Source: Branchinecta lynchi (taxonomy: Eukaryota; Arthropoda; Branchiopoda; Anostraca; Branchinectidae). Taken from it: DNA of 64,000 bases. The notes below the pieces were generated by a model. That model was not told the DNA's origin. It searched no databases and worked only from the letters and a program-made list of their open reading frames with translations. Where the stretch lies: NCBI GenBank assembly GCA_023053575.1, contig JAKZAP010000012.1:11346230-11410229 (forward strand). The letters run 5' to 3'. This document shows, in pieces, positions 1 to 10,672 of this stretch. The first letter of the stretch is position 1; each line of letters opens with the position of its first letter. A program made the position numbers and the translations under genes.

Positions 1-59
1 GCGAAATTCTCCCAAGAATCAGAAAATCCTCAAATTCGGCACCGGCGAGGCACGTCACA

Positions 60-1358
60 GAAGATTCTGGTTGGTTCGAAGCATTCTCCAATAAAGTCAG
101 CAACTTTGTTACCTTACCTTGGACCTTAGTTCCTCCTGCACCTCTGTAAGTGCTTAGGGCATCCAAGAAGAGCCACCAGTCGTCTCTCATAAGGGCCGCT
201 GCCCATACATCTTCCCATTCGGGCTGGATAGACGCGTTTATATTCTGAAGATTCGACTGGTGTACGACGAGGAGTGTTCTTCCGTCGCCCTCTTCGTCTG
301 GATCCCTCCGGATGCCAGTGGAGGATAGCGTTGGGGAGTCTGGTGCTTCCCATCCTGATTGTATGGCCCAGAACCCTCCAGCGGCGGATCTTGACGACTT
401 CAGTAATAAGGGGATGCACTGTCATCTGGCGAATCTGTCATCTGGCGAAACTCTTTCTGTCTAGTGTATGTTTAAGATCCGCCTAAGGCAGGTGTTTTCA
501 AAGGCAAGAAGACGGTTCTCCAGCTGTTGGCTGAAGTGCCACGTCTCTGACCCTTACAGAAGTACGGAGAGAACGTTGCTGTTGAAAAGTCTCAGCTTGA
601 GTCTAAGGGAGTACTTCTTGCTCCTCCATATCTTCTTTAGCCGATTGAAGACACCGCTGGCCTGACCAAGTCTTAGCTGGACCTCCCTTGCACAAGCTCC
701 AGTGTTTTTAACTGCACTGCCGAGATATCGGAATCCAACGACCTGTTCGACTTGCTGGTCCCTACAGCGTATATCTAGCTGAGAGCGTATATCTAGCTGA
801 GATCTGCTACTCGCCATACTCTTCGTTTGGGGGATGTTTATTTCAGTCCGAACAGTTCAGCTGTTTCACTGGTCTTGTGAGGAAGTCCTGGAGCTTCTGT
901 TTGCAGGTCTCCATTGGGTTGATATCATCGGCAAAGTCTATGTCTCCTACTTTTCTGCCATCCCTGAGGTCAATGCCGCATCCTTCACATCTTCTTAGAA
1001 CGTAGTCGATGATCAGGACGAACAGCAGCGGAGACAGAACGCACCCTTGCTTCACGACCGTCATAATTTGGAAGTATCTGGTGTTGCTCTCGCGGGTACG
1101 GACACAGCATTCTGTGTCTTAGTAAAAGGCTGCTATCAGGCTTACGAGTTTGTCCGGTATGCCATAGTACCGGAGCACTCTCAAGAGTGTAGCACAGTCG
1201 ATGGAGTCAAAGGCTTTTTCGAAGTCTATGAAGACTAGGTAGAGCTTTTTCCTCCATTCGTTGCACCCTTCTAGCAGCATTCTTAGCACGAATATGAGAT
1301 CCGCACATGAACGGTTTGGGCGGAAGTCAAGCTGTTCTTCGCGGAGGTGTTTGTCGAC
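60..1358 (-). pseudogene. LINE reverse transcriptase, C-terminal half (broken)
   Basis: This is the downstream half of a minus-strand non-LTR retrotransposon polymerase. Reading from 1358 down, it has the RT fingers with FRPNRSCADLIF, then FIDFEKAFDSID (catalytic motif A), QGCVLSPLLF (motif B), DFADDI (the FADD form of motif C), FRYLGSAV (thumb), and near the end RRWRVLGHTIRM followed by a basic RRRGRRKN stretch. The blocks sit in different frames with stops between them, so it is dead. In copies near 300-240 the frame shifts, and the C-terminal part (QPEWEDVWAA, then DDWWLFLDAL) continues in another frame. The LGHxxRM tail occurs in many invertebrate LINEs; I do not assign a clade. It is continuous with 2952-3698 once the insertion at 1359-2943 is taken out. 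Confidence 0.85.
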
Positions 1359-1544
1359 CAGTGCTTCCACTCCAGAATTTTTAAAAAAAAGTAGACTTAG
1401 TTCAAAACTCGGGAGAAATCAGGAGATTCAGTAATCCAAGAAATCAGGATATTTATAAGGAGATTTTCTAGAACGCTTATAGTTCATTTATCAAAGAGAG
1501 AAATATTTGTATAGGTGTAGAGTGGATAGTAGCAAACGGATACG

Positions 1545-1780
1545 TCAAATGAACTTTATTAGAGCTTGGCAAGGGTTCTCTTCCGGCTCAAACCACTCAC
1601 GCTGGGAAGTCCAAGTTCAGTTCTCAGCTTGAGTTCAATTCAAAGCTCTAGCGGTTAGAGCCTGAAGACCATTGCCAAGAAGGACCAAAATATCGCTTGA
1701 ACAAAATCCAGCTGACGTATCAGTTTGTCCACTATCAACTATATTTGCAGTCAGCTTGGGCTGAAAGAATATTTAGGTAT
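1545..1780 (+). repeat. Degenerate hammerhead-element relic (family C)
   Basis: This is an old, inverted-paired copy of the family C element. On the plus strand CTGAAGA (1657-) is followed by a helix II relic and AAAATATC, where intact copies have GAAATATC, and then AGCTGACGTATC. A second, inverted piece (GCTTGGCAAGGGTTCTCTTC) lies at about 1565-1585. The end GTCAGCTTGGGCTGAAAGAATATT matches the ends of the copies at 5836, 25953, 35635 and 43958. The core G is mutated, so ribozyme activity is not expected. It lies inside the hAT element. Confidence 0.55.
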
Positions 1781-2241
1781 AGCGTGATAGGCCATTGAAG
1801 GGAAGGAAACCTATGGAGGAAGGGCTCTTTAAAAAGGAATAGCAAATTTAAGATTAAAATCAGTATTAAAGTACAAGTACCCTGGAAACGATCCTCATGA
1901 AGATTATAGTTAAAAAAAATGTTATCTTTTACGATATAATTAGAATTTATAGCATAAAATAAATATTGTACTTTGAAATATTTGACTATTAAATATTTTC
2001 TAGTTTTCATGATTTTGTGTCTGGTCGAGTTATTTTTCACATGTCGTGATTTGGTTGGGGTTGGAATTCTTGTGAGTGGTTTGATGATTTACAGATCTGC
2101 TGACACGAGAGAAAATATGTACAAATTATAATGAAAATAATAATTATGACTAGCAGCGATTAAACAAAATTTTTTGGAAGGTAACTGGAAAAGTTTGCAT
2201 GAATATTTAATATACTACGCGATCTTCAAAAGAATTAAAAA

Positions 2242-2790
2242 AATTATCAAAAAGGAAGAACCTAAACGTGTTTAACCCTATCAGCACATTACTTGTAAAG
2301 TAATAATTGACTTCCCCATTTTAATACGCCTTTTGAGATGCCGCCTCTACACCCAGTCTCTCGAAGTCCATTCCTTCCCCACATAATCTGTAAGGAGGTT
2401 TCTCATTTGAAAAGTTTAGGAATGCTGGGGGAGAATAAAATATATTTCTGTGCTGAACAGAAACGTATAACTTCGGTGATGAGTTACAGCCTCCAGGTCA
2501 GGTCTACAAAATAATTATTAAAAAGGAAGAACCTAAACGTGTTTAACCGTATCAGCACATTACTTGTAAAGTAATAATTGACTTCCCCATTTTAATACGC
2601 CTTTTGAGATGCCGCCGCTACACCCAGTCTCTCGAAGTCCATTCCTCCCCCACAGAATCTGCAAGGAGGTTGCTCATTTGAAAAGTATAGGAATGCTTGG
2701 GGAGAATAAAATATATTTCTGTGCCGAACAGAAACGTATAACTTCGGTGATGAGTTACAGCCTCCAGGTCAGGTTGATAAAATAATTATT
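2242..2790. repeat. Two-copy tandem duplication, 271-bp unit
   Basis: A block beginning AAAGGAAGAACCTAAACGTG recurs at 2251 and 2522, with only scattered substitutions over the unit (for example CTGGGGGAG against CTTGGGGAG). It lies within the hAT-type element, so this is an internal duplication of that element. Confidence 0.85.
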
Positions 2791-2951
2791 AAGATTATAG
2801 CTATTCGGAAAAATCAGGAGGAAATTAAGTAAAACAGCAAAATATCAGTAGAAAATCAGTAGATCAGGAGACTGAAAAATAAATCAGTAGGAGACCTAAA
2901 AAAACGTAGATCTCCTGACAAATCAGGAGAAGTGGAAGCACTGTTGTCGAC

Positions 2952-3698
2952 TGCTGACTGTATGCGGTTCAGCAGGATGGTGGACAGGAGCTTGCCAGGA
3001 ATGGAGAGCATGCTGATCCCTCGCCAGTTTTCACACTTAGTGGAATCGCCCTTTTTAAAGATTTTGACTAGAGTACTCCTTGTCCACTGACGGGGGTTAA
3101 AGAATGTCATTCAAACTGTTAGGCAGGCGTTTACAGACAACTTCAGCATCTCAGATGGGATAAGGTCTTCTCCGGATGACTTGCCATGTTTTAGCTTCTT
3201 TTGGGGCACCGGTGATTTCGGCTGAAGAGGGTGGGTCAGAGCTTACTGCTAGCCTTCGCCGATCTTTTCGGGGTCAGTGATTAGCCGGCCGCTCGGATCC
3301 CTTACAGGCCGGTCCAAGCAAGGCCGCTTTCCGATGATCTCGTTCGTGGTTTTGTAGAAAGCTCTCGAGTCCCCTCTTTTTGATACCTCTTCTGCCATCT
3401 GAGCTTTCAACTCTATAAAATGACTCTTGTCACTACGGGCACTTTTCTTCACGAGTTTGTCCCGTTTCTTGTACTCGTGCTCAAGAAATAAGGCGTCAGT
3501 GGCAATATTTAAGAAGAGATAAGGCCGACCTTTTAAGGCTACAGCAAGCCTCGAGAACGTATGCTCAAAAATAAGTCGCTGGACTTCTGCTGTCTTCGAC
3601 GAGCAGGAGGGCAGAGACAAAAATGAAAAACCGTCAATTTTTCCATCGTCCCGCTGAAAACACAAGTAGAAGACTAGACATTCTTTCGCCAAGTGCAA
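2952..3698 (-). pseudogene. LINE reverse transcriptase, N-terminal half (broken)
   Basis: This is the upstream part of the same minus-strand LINE polymerase as 60-1358. An open stretch at 3249-3698 gives a basic linker (YKKRDKLVKKSARSDKSHF ... FYKTTNEIIGKRP ... PVRDPSGRLIT), which is the usual spacer between the endonuclease and the RT. Then, with frameshifts and stops, come GKSSGEDLIPSEMLKLS and, at 2952-3060, LVKIFKKGDSTKCENWRGIS and KLLSTILLNRIQSAVD (RT motifs 0-2). No endonuclease is visible upstream, so the copy is 5'-truncated near 3700 or has decayed there. The hAT element sits directly after the AVD codons. Confidence 0.82.
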
Positions 3699-3700
3699 AG

Positions 3701-4274
3701 CCTTACTTAAAATCAGATGCTGAAGTGTTTCCGAGGTCGAAAACTTAAAAAATACTTCACGTGTGCTGCAATAAGCTTTTTACTTGGATAGTCTTCGTGA
3801 TAATAATAAAAGAAGAACAGCATACTTCTAACCTTGTAATTTGGAATCGAACGATATGCTACACACCCTGCTATTGGGGGTGGTGTGTGCAATATTTATT
3901 TTTTTTTGTACAGATTTTTTCGGCGGGTATTGGGGTACCCCTAGCGGTTTCAGATTTCATACCAGCCAGGCGGGGGTGGGTGGGTATTTTTTCCGGAAAA
4001 GGCCAGATTTTAGGCTAGGGGTCCTCAGATTTCATACCAGTCCCCCCCTGGCCACTGACTTTGAAAAAATACGCAAAAAATACACCAAACTTTCTTTTTA
4101 ACCCAAAATCACAAGAAATCTTCAAAAACTTACAAGGATCAGTGCGTTCCACTATTAGTGGACTTCTGAGACATGTGGGAAGGTAATAGAACCCAGAAAA
4201 TTTTAATACGCCATAAAAAAAAAATCTACCGGTCGGTCGTAAAATTCGCCAATTTGGCGTAAATTCCACCAATA
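3701..4274. other. No gene seen; short direct repeat
   Basis: AT-rich DNA with G-runs. The 16-mer TCAGATTTCATACCAG occurs twice, at 3950-3965 and 4025-4040, each time followed by a purine/pyrimidine-skewed run. No coding similarity was recognised. Confidence 0.5.
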
Positions 4275-4715
4275 TGCCAACGCTGAGATCGACTGACTCT
4301 CTGCGATGGCTTGGATAACCTTAAAATCTGTATAAACTTGCTGTTCAGTTGTTCAAGACAGATCTTCTACCCTTACCGCCTATGGGAGCATCGTTCCTAA
4401 TCGTGAGCGCTACAAACTATCTACTTTATTTCGGTCTGTTGAGACGCAGGCTCTGCGCTGCGAAAAAGAGTTAAAAAATATATAAAAGTGTCATTTTCAG
4501 TATCCGAAGCACCTCCTCGATGTGTCTAATTATGCCGTAACCACACGCTAACGGATAAGTTCCAAGTTCAAGATACCAGCGTTACCCTTTCGGAATTTCC
4601 TCGTCCCTACCAAAAATCAATAGACATCACAACTCTTGTATGTTTTAGTAATTTCTTTTATATACTCTGCTGTTCGAAATGGCGGGTCACAAATAAATTA
4701 CTTACTTACTTAAAG
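4275..4715 (+). pseudogene. LINE 3' end, plus strand, with (TTAC)n tail
   Basis: A decayed C-terminal RT region and 3' end of the same LINE family as 41528-42225. Shared landmarks are TTGTTCAAG, ACCGCCTATGG and GCATCGTTCC, then ATACCAGCGTTACCCTTT, and finally TACTCTGCTGTTCGAAATGGCGGG followed by a (TTAC)n tail at about 4699-4714. The reading frame is destroyed. The short simple-sequence tail is the expected 3' end of a target-primed insertion. Several other copies of this 3' end lie in the window (11158, 20372 and 41528, all minus). Confidence 0.7.
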
Positions 4716-5607
4716 GACCACTCTTTCTTTTCACTGTTTTCACACCGCCAATGGCGATTATGTGGACAACTGACCTCTGAAACCTCCTTCTTTACAAAAT
4801 TCTTAGGAATAATTTGAGTTTTTCCGTTTACAGAAGTAGAAGAGATTTTCGTGGGTTGCCAGACAATAACTCACTAACGGGATAAAACATGTATTTTTGC
4901 GCGAACCCTATCCAGCATTGACAAGCGCTAACTAGAGAATTCCTAATTTGACAAGGCAAGTATGAGTATTTTCGAAAAATACTACTTCCGGACCATTTTA
5001 TCATAGTTGCTTTTTTAGCAATTAGAGTGTTGAACTCGAATCCAAACACGTTGTGCTTTCACCCGTTTTCAGCGCCTATGTTTTGCATAATAGAACCCGG
5101 CACAGGATTTGATAATCTACCGAGTCCGTCTTTGTTTGGATTCGGTGTTTAACTCGAAAGAAACATGTTAGCTAAAAACGTTTGATGCCCCGGCCACATT
5201 CAGTCACATCTGTACGTAATTTGGTTCGTTAATTTGATTACTACCCACTCTTACGTCCCATCCTCGTCACACCTGGAACGAAGAATTTCAAGATATGTTA
5301 CCACCATCATCACTCAAAGGTAAACACAGCTGGCTAAAGTCAGTGACTCTGGTCTGTGATTGGTCCAAACACTCCAAAGATACGTTCAAAATGGCGGAGA
5401 TCGATTTTTCCATCTCGGCTATCTTACGTTTTCAGCATCTTTTCTTCCCAATTTCGACCGTAAGACGGTCTTATTACTGGCGTTATTTTCAGATGTGACT
5501 ATAGTAAAGCCCGGGCATGAAGCCACAGAAAACGGAACCCATGTTAGGATACGCACTGGATGGGCTCCGTAAAAACGACTTGTGACGAAAACGGGTTGAG
5601 AATCGCG
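4716..5607. other. No gene seen
   Basis: Unassigned, moderately AT-rich sequence. Short open stretches at 4828-5049 and 5295-5572 show no recognisable motif and are not supported as genes. Confidence 0.4.
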
Positions 5608-5750
5608 AGCCTGAAAACGCCACTCATGAACAAGCTATTTCTAGTAAGAGCTTTGATTTAAAGCTAATCTTCCAATCTGCCTGAAAACGCGACACATGAA
5701 AAGCTATTTCTAGTAAGAGCTGTTATTTAAAGCCAATCTTCATATTCGAG
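5608..5750. repeat. Two-copy tandem repeat, ~70 bp
   Basis: A block starting GCCTGAAAACGCNACNCATG and containing AGCTATTTCTAGTAAGAGCT occurs at about 5609 and 5679, with a few substitutions and small indels. Confidence 0.8.
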
Positions 5751-5835
5751 CGCATGTTTTTTTCCTGTTGGAGCCAATAGTAGCTCGCATGTGCCAAAAT
5801 TGCTGGGGGTCAGCGCTTACGACAGTAGGTGATAC

Positions 5836-5882
5836 ATTTATTCAAACAGTGTTTCAAAGTCAGCTTGGGCTCAAAGAATATT
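5836..5882 (+). repeat. 3' end relic of family C element
   Basis: ATTTATTCAAACAGTG followed by TTTCAAAGTCAGCTTGGGCT and CAAAGAATATT matches the terminal part of the elements at 25953 and 35635. Only the terminus is left; no ribozyme core is present. Confidence 0.65.
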
Positions 5883-6221
5883 TACGTGATAAAGTAAAAA
5901 ACGGGCTAAGGTGGAAGACAACTGTGAGATTACTGTAAAATGTCTGATAACGGGGCCATATTTTTTTTCACCATGGCCTCGGGATTTTTGTACCAATAGG
6001 TTACTATTACAATTAGAATTTAATTTTAAATCAAGTTTACACGTTCGAATGAAACAATTTTTGAAATACAACAGGATTTCTTCCATTCAGCTCTAACGGA
6101 AGAAGCAGAAGAATTGTTCGAGATTGTGGCTTCTGCCTTCCGTGGTTTGCGCACAGCTTGCTCAGGACTGCATTTATCATTTTATTTTTGGTATTTGATA
6201 CCTGGCATGCTATCTTGTGGT

Positions 6222-6388
6222 CAAGGCCGTATCCAGGGGGGGGGTTAGGGGGTTGAAACCCCTCAGAAACATACAAAAATAACGATTTGTATAGGCTTTT
6301 CCCTCCTTTCTCTGTGTTTTTGTACTTTTTTGTCGACCAGCAGGCAACCCCCCCCCCCCCCCGAAATAAATTCCTGGATACAGGCCTG
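6222..6388. mobile_element. Short hAT MITE (CCGTATCCAGG family, copy 1)
   Basis: A 167-bp element whose imperfect terminal inverted repeats start CAAGGCCGTATCCAGG on the left and end CCTGGATACAGGCCTG on the right. It is flanked by a perfect 8-bp target duplication, CTTGTGGT, at 6214-6221 and 6389-6396. The interior is G-run / C-run rich, with GTATAGGCTTTTCCCT and a GACCAGCAGGCAA motif shared with copies at 37464 and 51593. It has no coding capacity; an autonomous hAT partner must supply transposase. Confidence 0.9.
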
Positions 6389-6396
6389 CTTGTGGT

Positions 6397-6689
6397 CATA
6401 CTTTGTTAGGCTTTCTGTTATCTGTACCTCCGAGTCGTGTGCGAATTGAAAATCATGGGCCCATGGTCAGTTTTGTCATTCGCATTTCCTCAGATAGGAT
6501 CATCCGTCATAATAGTTTTCCCTCTCCTGTTGCAACATCTGCGTAGAGTACATAGAGATGTCACGCGAATTCGCACTTATGCCTATTCCCCGTTCACAAT
6601 GCCAGGGGTCATTTGGCAATTTTGTTTGGTTAGGGAGAATTAACATTGAAACTCTTTGGAGATTAGGTTGTACTTTTTATGGCACTTGC
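6397..6689. other. No gene seen
   Basis: No recognisable coding or repeat features apart from TTTTTATGGCACTTGCAGG at about 6675-6693, which resembles the left terminus of family B elements and may be a relic. Confidence 0.4.
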
Positions 6690-7522
6690 AGGTTCGATTT
6701 AGACCCAGAAATAGGATGTCTAGTTACTCAAGTCTGAGCGTTACCGGCATCGCCTCAGATCATCTAGGGCAAATTAGTATTCTACCTTCCAAGTTTCAAC
6801 CAAGTAGATTCGCTCGTTTGGTCCCTAGACGTGCCACACGATTTCAGGTGTCCCCTACAGTGGCCGAATCTGGTTCGGACTCCTGAATGGATTATCTGAA
6901 AACATTTTCTCTTACCGCTTATCAAGTTTCATTAAAAAAAAAAAACTGTTAACTTTCGGTAACTCTCCCCTCCCCCACCGTGGTCACTCGAATCAGACCA
7001 CCTGTTCGCAGCTTACGGAAGCCACTGATTTCCGGGTTCCCTTTCCGTCAACTCCCCAAAGATGGTCGGATCTAGGAAAACGAGTATTCCTAGGGCATTA
7101 TGTCTGGTCCTTTAATGGCTAATACGTCTGCAAAGTTCATCGTCAGATTCAAAGTCCCCCTCCCCTCCAACTCCCGACAGTGCCCGAATCTGGTCCGGTT
7201 ATGTCAACTATGTATTTAGGACTTGTGCTTGTTCTTCCTACCAAGTTTCATCCCGATCCCTCCACTTTAAGCGTTTCCCAAGATTTTCGGCTCCCTCCTC
7301 TATCTCCCCCCAAAGTCACCGGATCCCTCCCTCCACTTCCCCTACGACGCTCGGATCGGGGAACTGACGATTTTCAACTTATTCTTTTGGGGTCCCTGAT
7401 ATGCCTGCCAAGTTTCATCGTCCTAGCTTATGTGGAAGTGCCCGAATTAGCAAAACTTGGACAGACCGACGGACGGACAGAAATTGCGATCGCTATATGG
7501 CACTTGGCCGAAAACCGACTTT
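6690..7522 (-). mobile_element. Family B element, minus strand
   Basis: This reads in reverse relative to the copies at 42520 and 44390. The left-end sequence GCCAAGTGCCATATAGCGATCG (complement near 7490-7515) is next to the GTCTGTC/GTCCGTCG microsatellite (7465-7490), then the unit blocks GGACGATGAAACTTGGCAGG and GGTGGGAAGAACAAGCAC. Divergence grows towards 6700. The open reading stretch at 7180-7524 is a by-product of the repeat, not a gene. Confidence 0.75.
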
Positions 7523-7694
7523 GAAAAAAAACGACTGTTTTCATGAAACAAATCAATTGTTTTGACGAAAAAACGCGGCGCTTTTACCGACCGGCTGACG
7601 ACATTAGCGGTGACAATTATTTTGTCGAGACAGTGGCTAGAGAATGAGAAGTCGCCTCCTGGAACTGCAGTGAGGTATGACATCGTACAACAAA

Positions 7695-8290
7695 TTGATT
7701 GATTGATTGATTTTATTTATAACCCGTCAAAATAAACACAAGGCACAAAGACGGAGTAAATAATAAGGAAAAAAAGAGAAAAAGAAAGGAAAACACGAAA
7801 GAAAGTAACTTACAAAATACACAGTATAACTTTTACTATGCAACTAAAGCAAGAGGGATTTCCAGTCGTGATCAATATTTTGGCTGTATGTTTCTATTTG
7901 TTTCTCCACTGCTGTTAGTGGATCACTAATTTGATAACGACTGGAAATTTTAGAGTTTCTCGTCCAAGGGACGAGAAACCATATATTTGGCAAAACGATA
8001 GAATGTTGACCGGACTTGTTTTTTGTCTGTTTTGGTGAAAAGTCTCCAGAAGGGTGCAGTATACAGGATGTGAGGTAGGGCGACGGAATTGAAGATAGCC
8101 GCGAGGATGGGACGTTGAAAGCCTAGCTTATTCGATACTACAGATCCGTATGCACCTGCAATTCTTTTACGTATGTGCTTTATAAGTAGAGCACGGGTTT
8201 CTTTGATGGATTTTCCAATAGGTAACCCCAGGTAAATTAGGGAATCCAGTGGCTTCACATGAACACTTCCAATAGGCTTGAAGGATGGCA
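7695..8290 (-). pseudogene. LINE C-terminal RT and 3' end, minus strand
   Basis: The open segment 8291-7950 encodes YLGLPIGKSIKETRALLIKH, then RIAGAYGSVVSNKLGFQRPI and IFNSVALPHILYTAPFWRLF. This aligns in order with the thumb/C-terminal part of the intact RT ORF at 31662-32915 (YLGIVYGS, IFNTVALPQVL). Downstream on the minus strand the 3' UTR ends TTTATTTTGACGGGTTATAAAT with an (ATCA)n-type tail (plus-strand GATTGATTGATTGATT at 7697-7713). It is 5'-truncated at about 8290, where another LINE end abuts. It is a relic: no RT catalytic core remains. Confidence 0.8.
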
Positions 8291-8455
8291 CAACCGTCTA
8301 AACAAGTGTATAGGCGAATCTAACCCAAGCGCTTACAAACTGAACTGAAACAAACTAACATCATATGTGAATATTTATGACTATGTTGACCATGTATGAC
8401 GATCCACCACTATTTTTGTAAAAGATGCCATGGAAATAAACGAATTTGAATTTGG
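8291..8455 (+). repeat. LINE 3' end relic (GACGATCCACCACTATTT family)
   Basis: TTTATGACTATGTTGACCAT and GTATGACGATCCACCACTAT followed by AATAAACGAATTTGAATTTG recurs at 15020-15075. The A-rich end and GAATTT repeat suggest a retrotransposon 3' terminus. No coding part is recognised. Confidence 0.55.
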
Positions 8456-8943
8456 ACTGCTCATCTTTTTCCAAGAGGAAGAGAAAGCTGCTTACTCAAC
8501 GCTTCTGTGTACTGAGACGGCCAAACCTGCTCCAAAACGTCGCGAAGTCTAACTGGAGGAGAGGCTACTGAAAGTTAAAATTACGTATCAAGAAGGAAAG
8601 TCTTCAAGAGAAGCACTTCTGCGGGCGATTTGTCACCTTTTGAAATTATAATATTTTGGGGGCCTTGAGTTGTCGAACAGTTTCTTTAGTTGGACATAAA
8701 TAAATAATTGTTTTAAACGTTAAGCTCAGTCTTCGTATTAGCTAGGATTGACGTAGAGGTGGCGATAAACCCCTCTTCGCTTTTAAAGCACAATGGACAC
8801 TTCTAATGCTTTACTTTGTATTAAATGCTTCACAAATAAACATTTCTGACTTCCTTTAGAAGGCGCTACGAAAATCGGCCGGAAGGCAGGAAATTCAAAA
8901 ACTCCCAGCAATGCCTGATAGAAAAGGATATATTTGAAACCCG
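8456..8943 (+). other. Unassigned; short coding-like stretch
   Basis: One frame at about 8457-8645 reads like protein (EEEKAAYSTLLCTETAKPAP ... LEERLLKVKITYQEGKSSRE), with one in-frame stop. It could be a decayed exon or transposon gene; I recognise no family. The rest is AT-rich DNA. Confidence 0.25.
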
Positions 8944-9014
8944 ATTGTCTGGATGAAGAGGTCCAGTAAATATCCCCCGCCAGGATCCCATTTGAACCTT
9001 TGATCTTGTTTAGG
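8944..9014 (+). repeat. Family A right-end remnant
   Basis: GTCTGGATGAAGAGG, then AGGATCCCATTTGAACCTTT and GATCTTGTTTAG is a diverged version of the family A terminus (GTCTGGATCAAATTT ... GGGATCCCATCGAAACCTTT ... GGTCTTGTTTAG). Confidence 0.5.
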
Positions 9015-9325
9015 TCTTCGTTGACCGTCAGAAGCCATCTCTTTCGTTTGTCTCCTGATCGCTTCTTTCACTCTACCAATTTCGTTTTGAATCGGTCCCT
9101 CCCCCATTTCTAGCCCAGTATATATCCAGGGGCACTCTTGGGGCCGAAGGCATACGTCCCTGTTTAAATCCGGTCGCAATAGAAGCTGTTTCCCGCTAAT
9201 TAAGAGGCCATTGTCTGCAAAATGTGTCGGAACCACGCTGCAGAAGGCATGAACAAATGTCGGTCTGACAAAAGTATTAAGTTGGATTTTTCATGGTTTG
9301 GATTCATTGTTGTGCTGTACTTTCA

Positions 9326-9673
9326 GCTGAGCAGTCGGAAGTGATTTCAGTGGCATTGCTTCCGCTCTTTGCACGGACTCTGGGGAAACTATTCTAATAG
9401 GAATTTGCGGTATTGGATTTGACTGAAGTTTATGGATTTTTACTTGAAGTTATACATGCCAGCGGAAGGCGTGTGCTGTCGTTTCAGCTACCAGCCAACT
9501 GCCTGTCAGCACCAAGAACAAATGAGCCAGTAAAACCTCCATCTTTGGTACCATGCACAGGCAGGGTTGCAAAGAGCTTGATTCATTACAATGTCCAAAT
9601 TCCTGACAAAAGGGTGCTTGCGAAGTTAAAACATTTTTCAGAACATTTCTTAATTGTTAGATCCCTGTTTTGA
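9326..9673 (+). pseudogene. Coding-like exon of unknown family, two in-frame stops
   Basis: After a plausible 3' splice site (TGCTGTACTTTCAG ending at 9326) one frame stays protein-like for ~115 codons: EQSEVISVALLPLFARTLGK, two stops (TAA TAG at 9395-9400), then EFAVLDLTEVYGFLLEVIHA, SGRRVLSFQLPANCLSAPRT and VKPPSLVPCTGRVAKSLIHY, up to a stop at 9671-9673. The composition is unlike the surrounding repeats (few K/N/I runs, mixed hydrophobics). I do not recognise the protein. It may be a decayed host exon or retrocopy; alternatively the real exon starts after the stops, since TTCTAATAG also ends in AG. No donor site or neighbouring exon was identified. Confidence 0.35.
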
Positions 9674-9708
9674 AAAAAGTTTAATGAGTTTTATATAAGG
9701 CCTTCATG

Positions 9709-10672
9709 TGATCCGAAAACGTAAGTGGAGGGATACCTGTGACATTGCAAAAGTTGTCTATCCGTCCGTCCGTCTGTCAGCACGATAACTCTCGAAGGGA
9801 ATGAGATATTTTGATGAAACTTGGTGGGAGGATCCTTTGGGTCAAGAGAAAGGTCGAGTTCGTAGATGTGATCTGTAGCCCTAGATTTAGGGGTGGGGAG
9901 GGGGTTCGAATTATCAAACACAATATTTTTAAGCAGATAATGAGAAAGTAGATTAAGGGGTAAGAAGACATGCTAAATACGATTATGAAAACCATTTTTC
10001 GGACAAGTAGTTCGCCCGGAATCCGTCCAAAACCGAGAAGCTTGTTAAAAGTAAAAGTTTTATTTGTAGTTGATTAGAAGTTAGACTTAAGGTTAAGAAG
10101 ACATGCGGAATACTTATGTGAAAATCATTTTCTAGCTGAACAAGTAGTTCGTCCGGAATCTGGCTAAAACCGGAAAAATTTGTTGAAAGCATAAGTTGAT
10201 TAGATGTTCGGTTTAGGGGTAAGAAGACATGCTGACTCCATATATGACAATTATTTTTTACCCGGACATATAGTTCGCTCGGAATCCGGCTGAAATCGGA
10301 AAATTTGTTTTAAGTTAAAGTTTTATTTGAAGTTGATTAGATGTTCGATATAGAGGTAAGGAAACACGCTGAATTCGTTTTTGTTGTTTTCCTTTTTCGC
10401 CGGACAAACAGTTCGCCCGGAATTCGGCCGAAACCGGAAATTTGGCAGAAGTAAGGCAGGAAGTTTCGATCAGTTCTGTCAAAATAGATATGACTTAGAG
10501 GAGCATGCTATATCTATATCTGAAATTGGTTTCCTCAGATTATTAGCTAGTTGGCTTTAATCTGTATCCAAATCTTAATAGTAAAAATGTTCAAAGAGTC
10601 TGGCGAAGACGAGACCAATTGTCTGTATCAAATATTTAACTTTTGGGATCCCGTCGAAATCTTTGGTCTTGT
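9709..10672 (+). mobile_element. Family A element, near full-length
   Basis: It begins GATCCGAAAACGTAAGTGG at the left end, then GTCCGTCCGTCCGTC microsatellite, the conserved ACGATAACTCTCGAAGGGAA, a G-rich block (GGGGTGGGGAGGGGGTT) and about four ~137-bp core units, each with GACATGCTGAAT and PuCCGGAATCCGG boxes. It ends with GTCTGGCGAAGACGAGACC, GGGATCCCGTCGAAATCTTT and GGTCTTGTT. No protein is encoded; open frames across it follow the repeat. Confidence 0.85.

Larger units (their letters stand above)
1359..2943. mobile_element. Non-autonomous hAT-type DNA transposon inside the LINE
   Basis: The ends are perfect 13-bp terminal inverted repeats, CAGTGCTTCCACT at 1359-1371 and its complement at 2931-2943. 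They are flanked by an exact 8-bp target duplication, TTGTCGAC, at 1351-1358 and 2944-2951. Removing the element and one duplication restores the reading frame of the LINE RT (RIQSAVD then KHLREEQ), which proves the insertion. An 8-bp TSD and a CAGTG start are typical of hAT elements. Both subterminal regions are rich in AATCAGGAG/AATCAGTAG motifs, as expected for transposase-binding repeats. No transposase ORF is seen. It contains an internal 271-bp duplication and an older repeat relic. Confidence 0.9.

Noticed and set aside
7180..7524. 114-residue plus-strand ORF
   Set aside because: It lies wholly in a reversed family B element and ends in its microsatellite.
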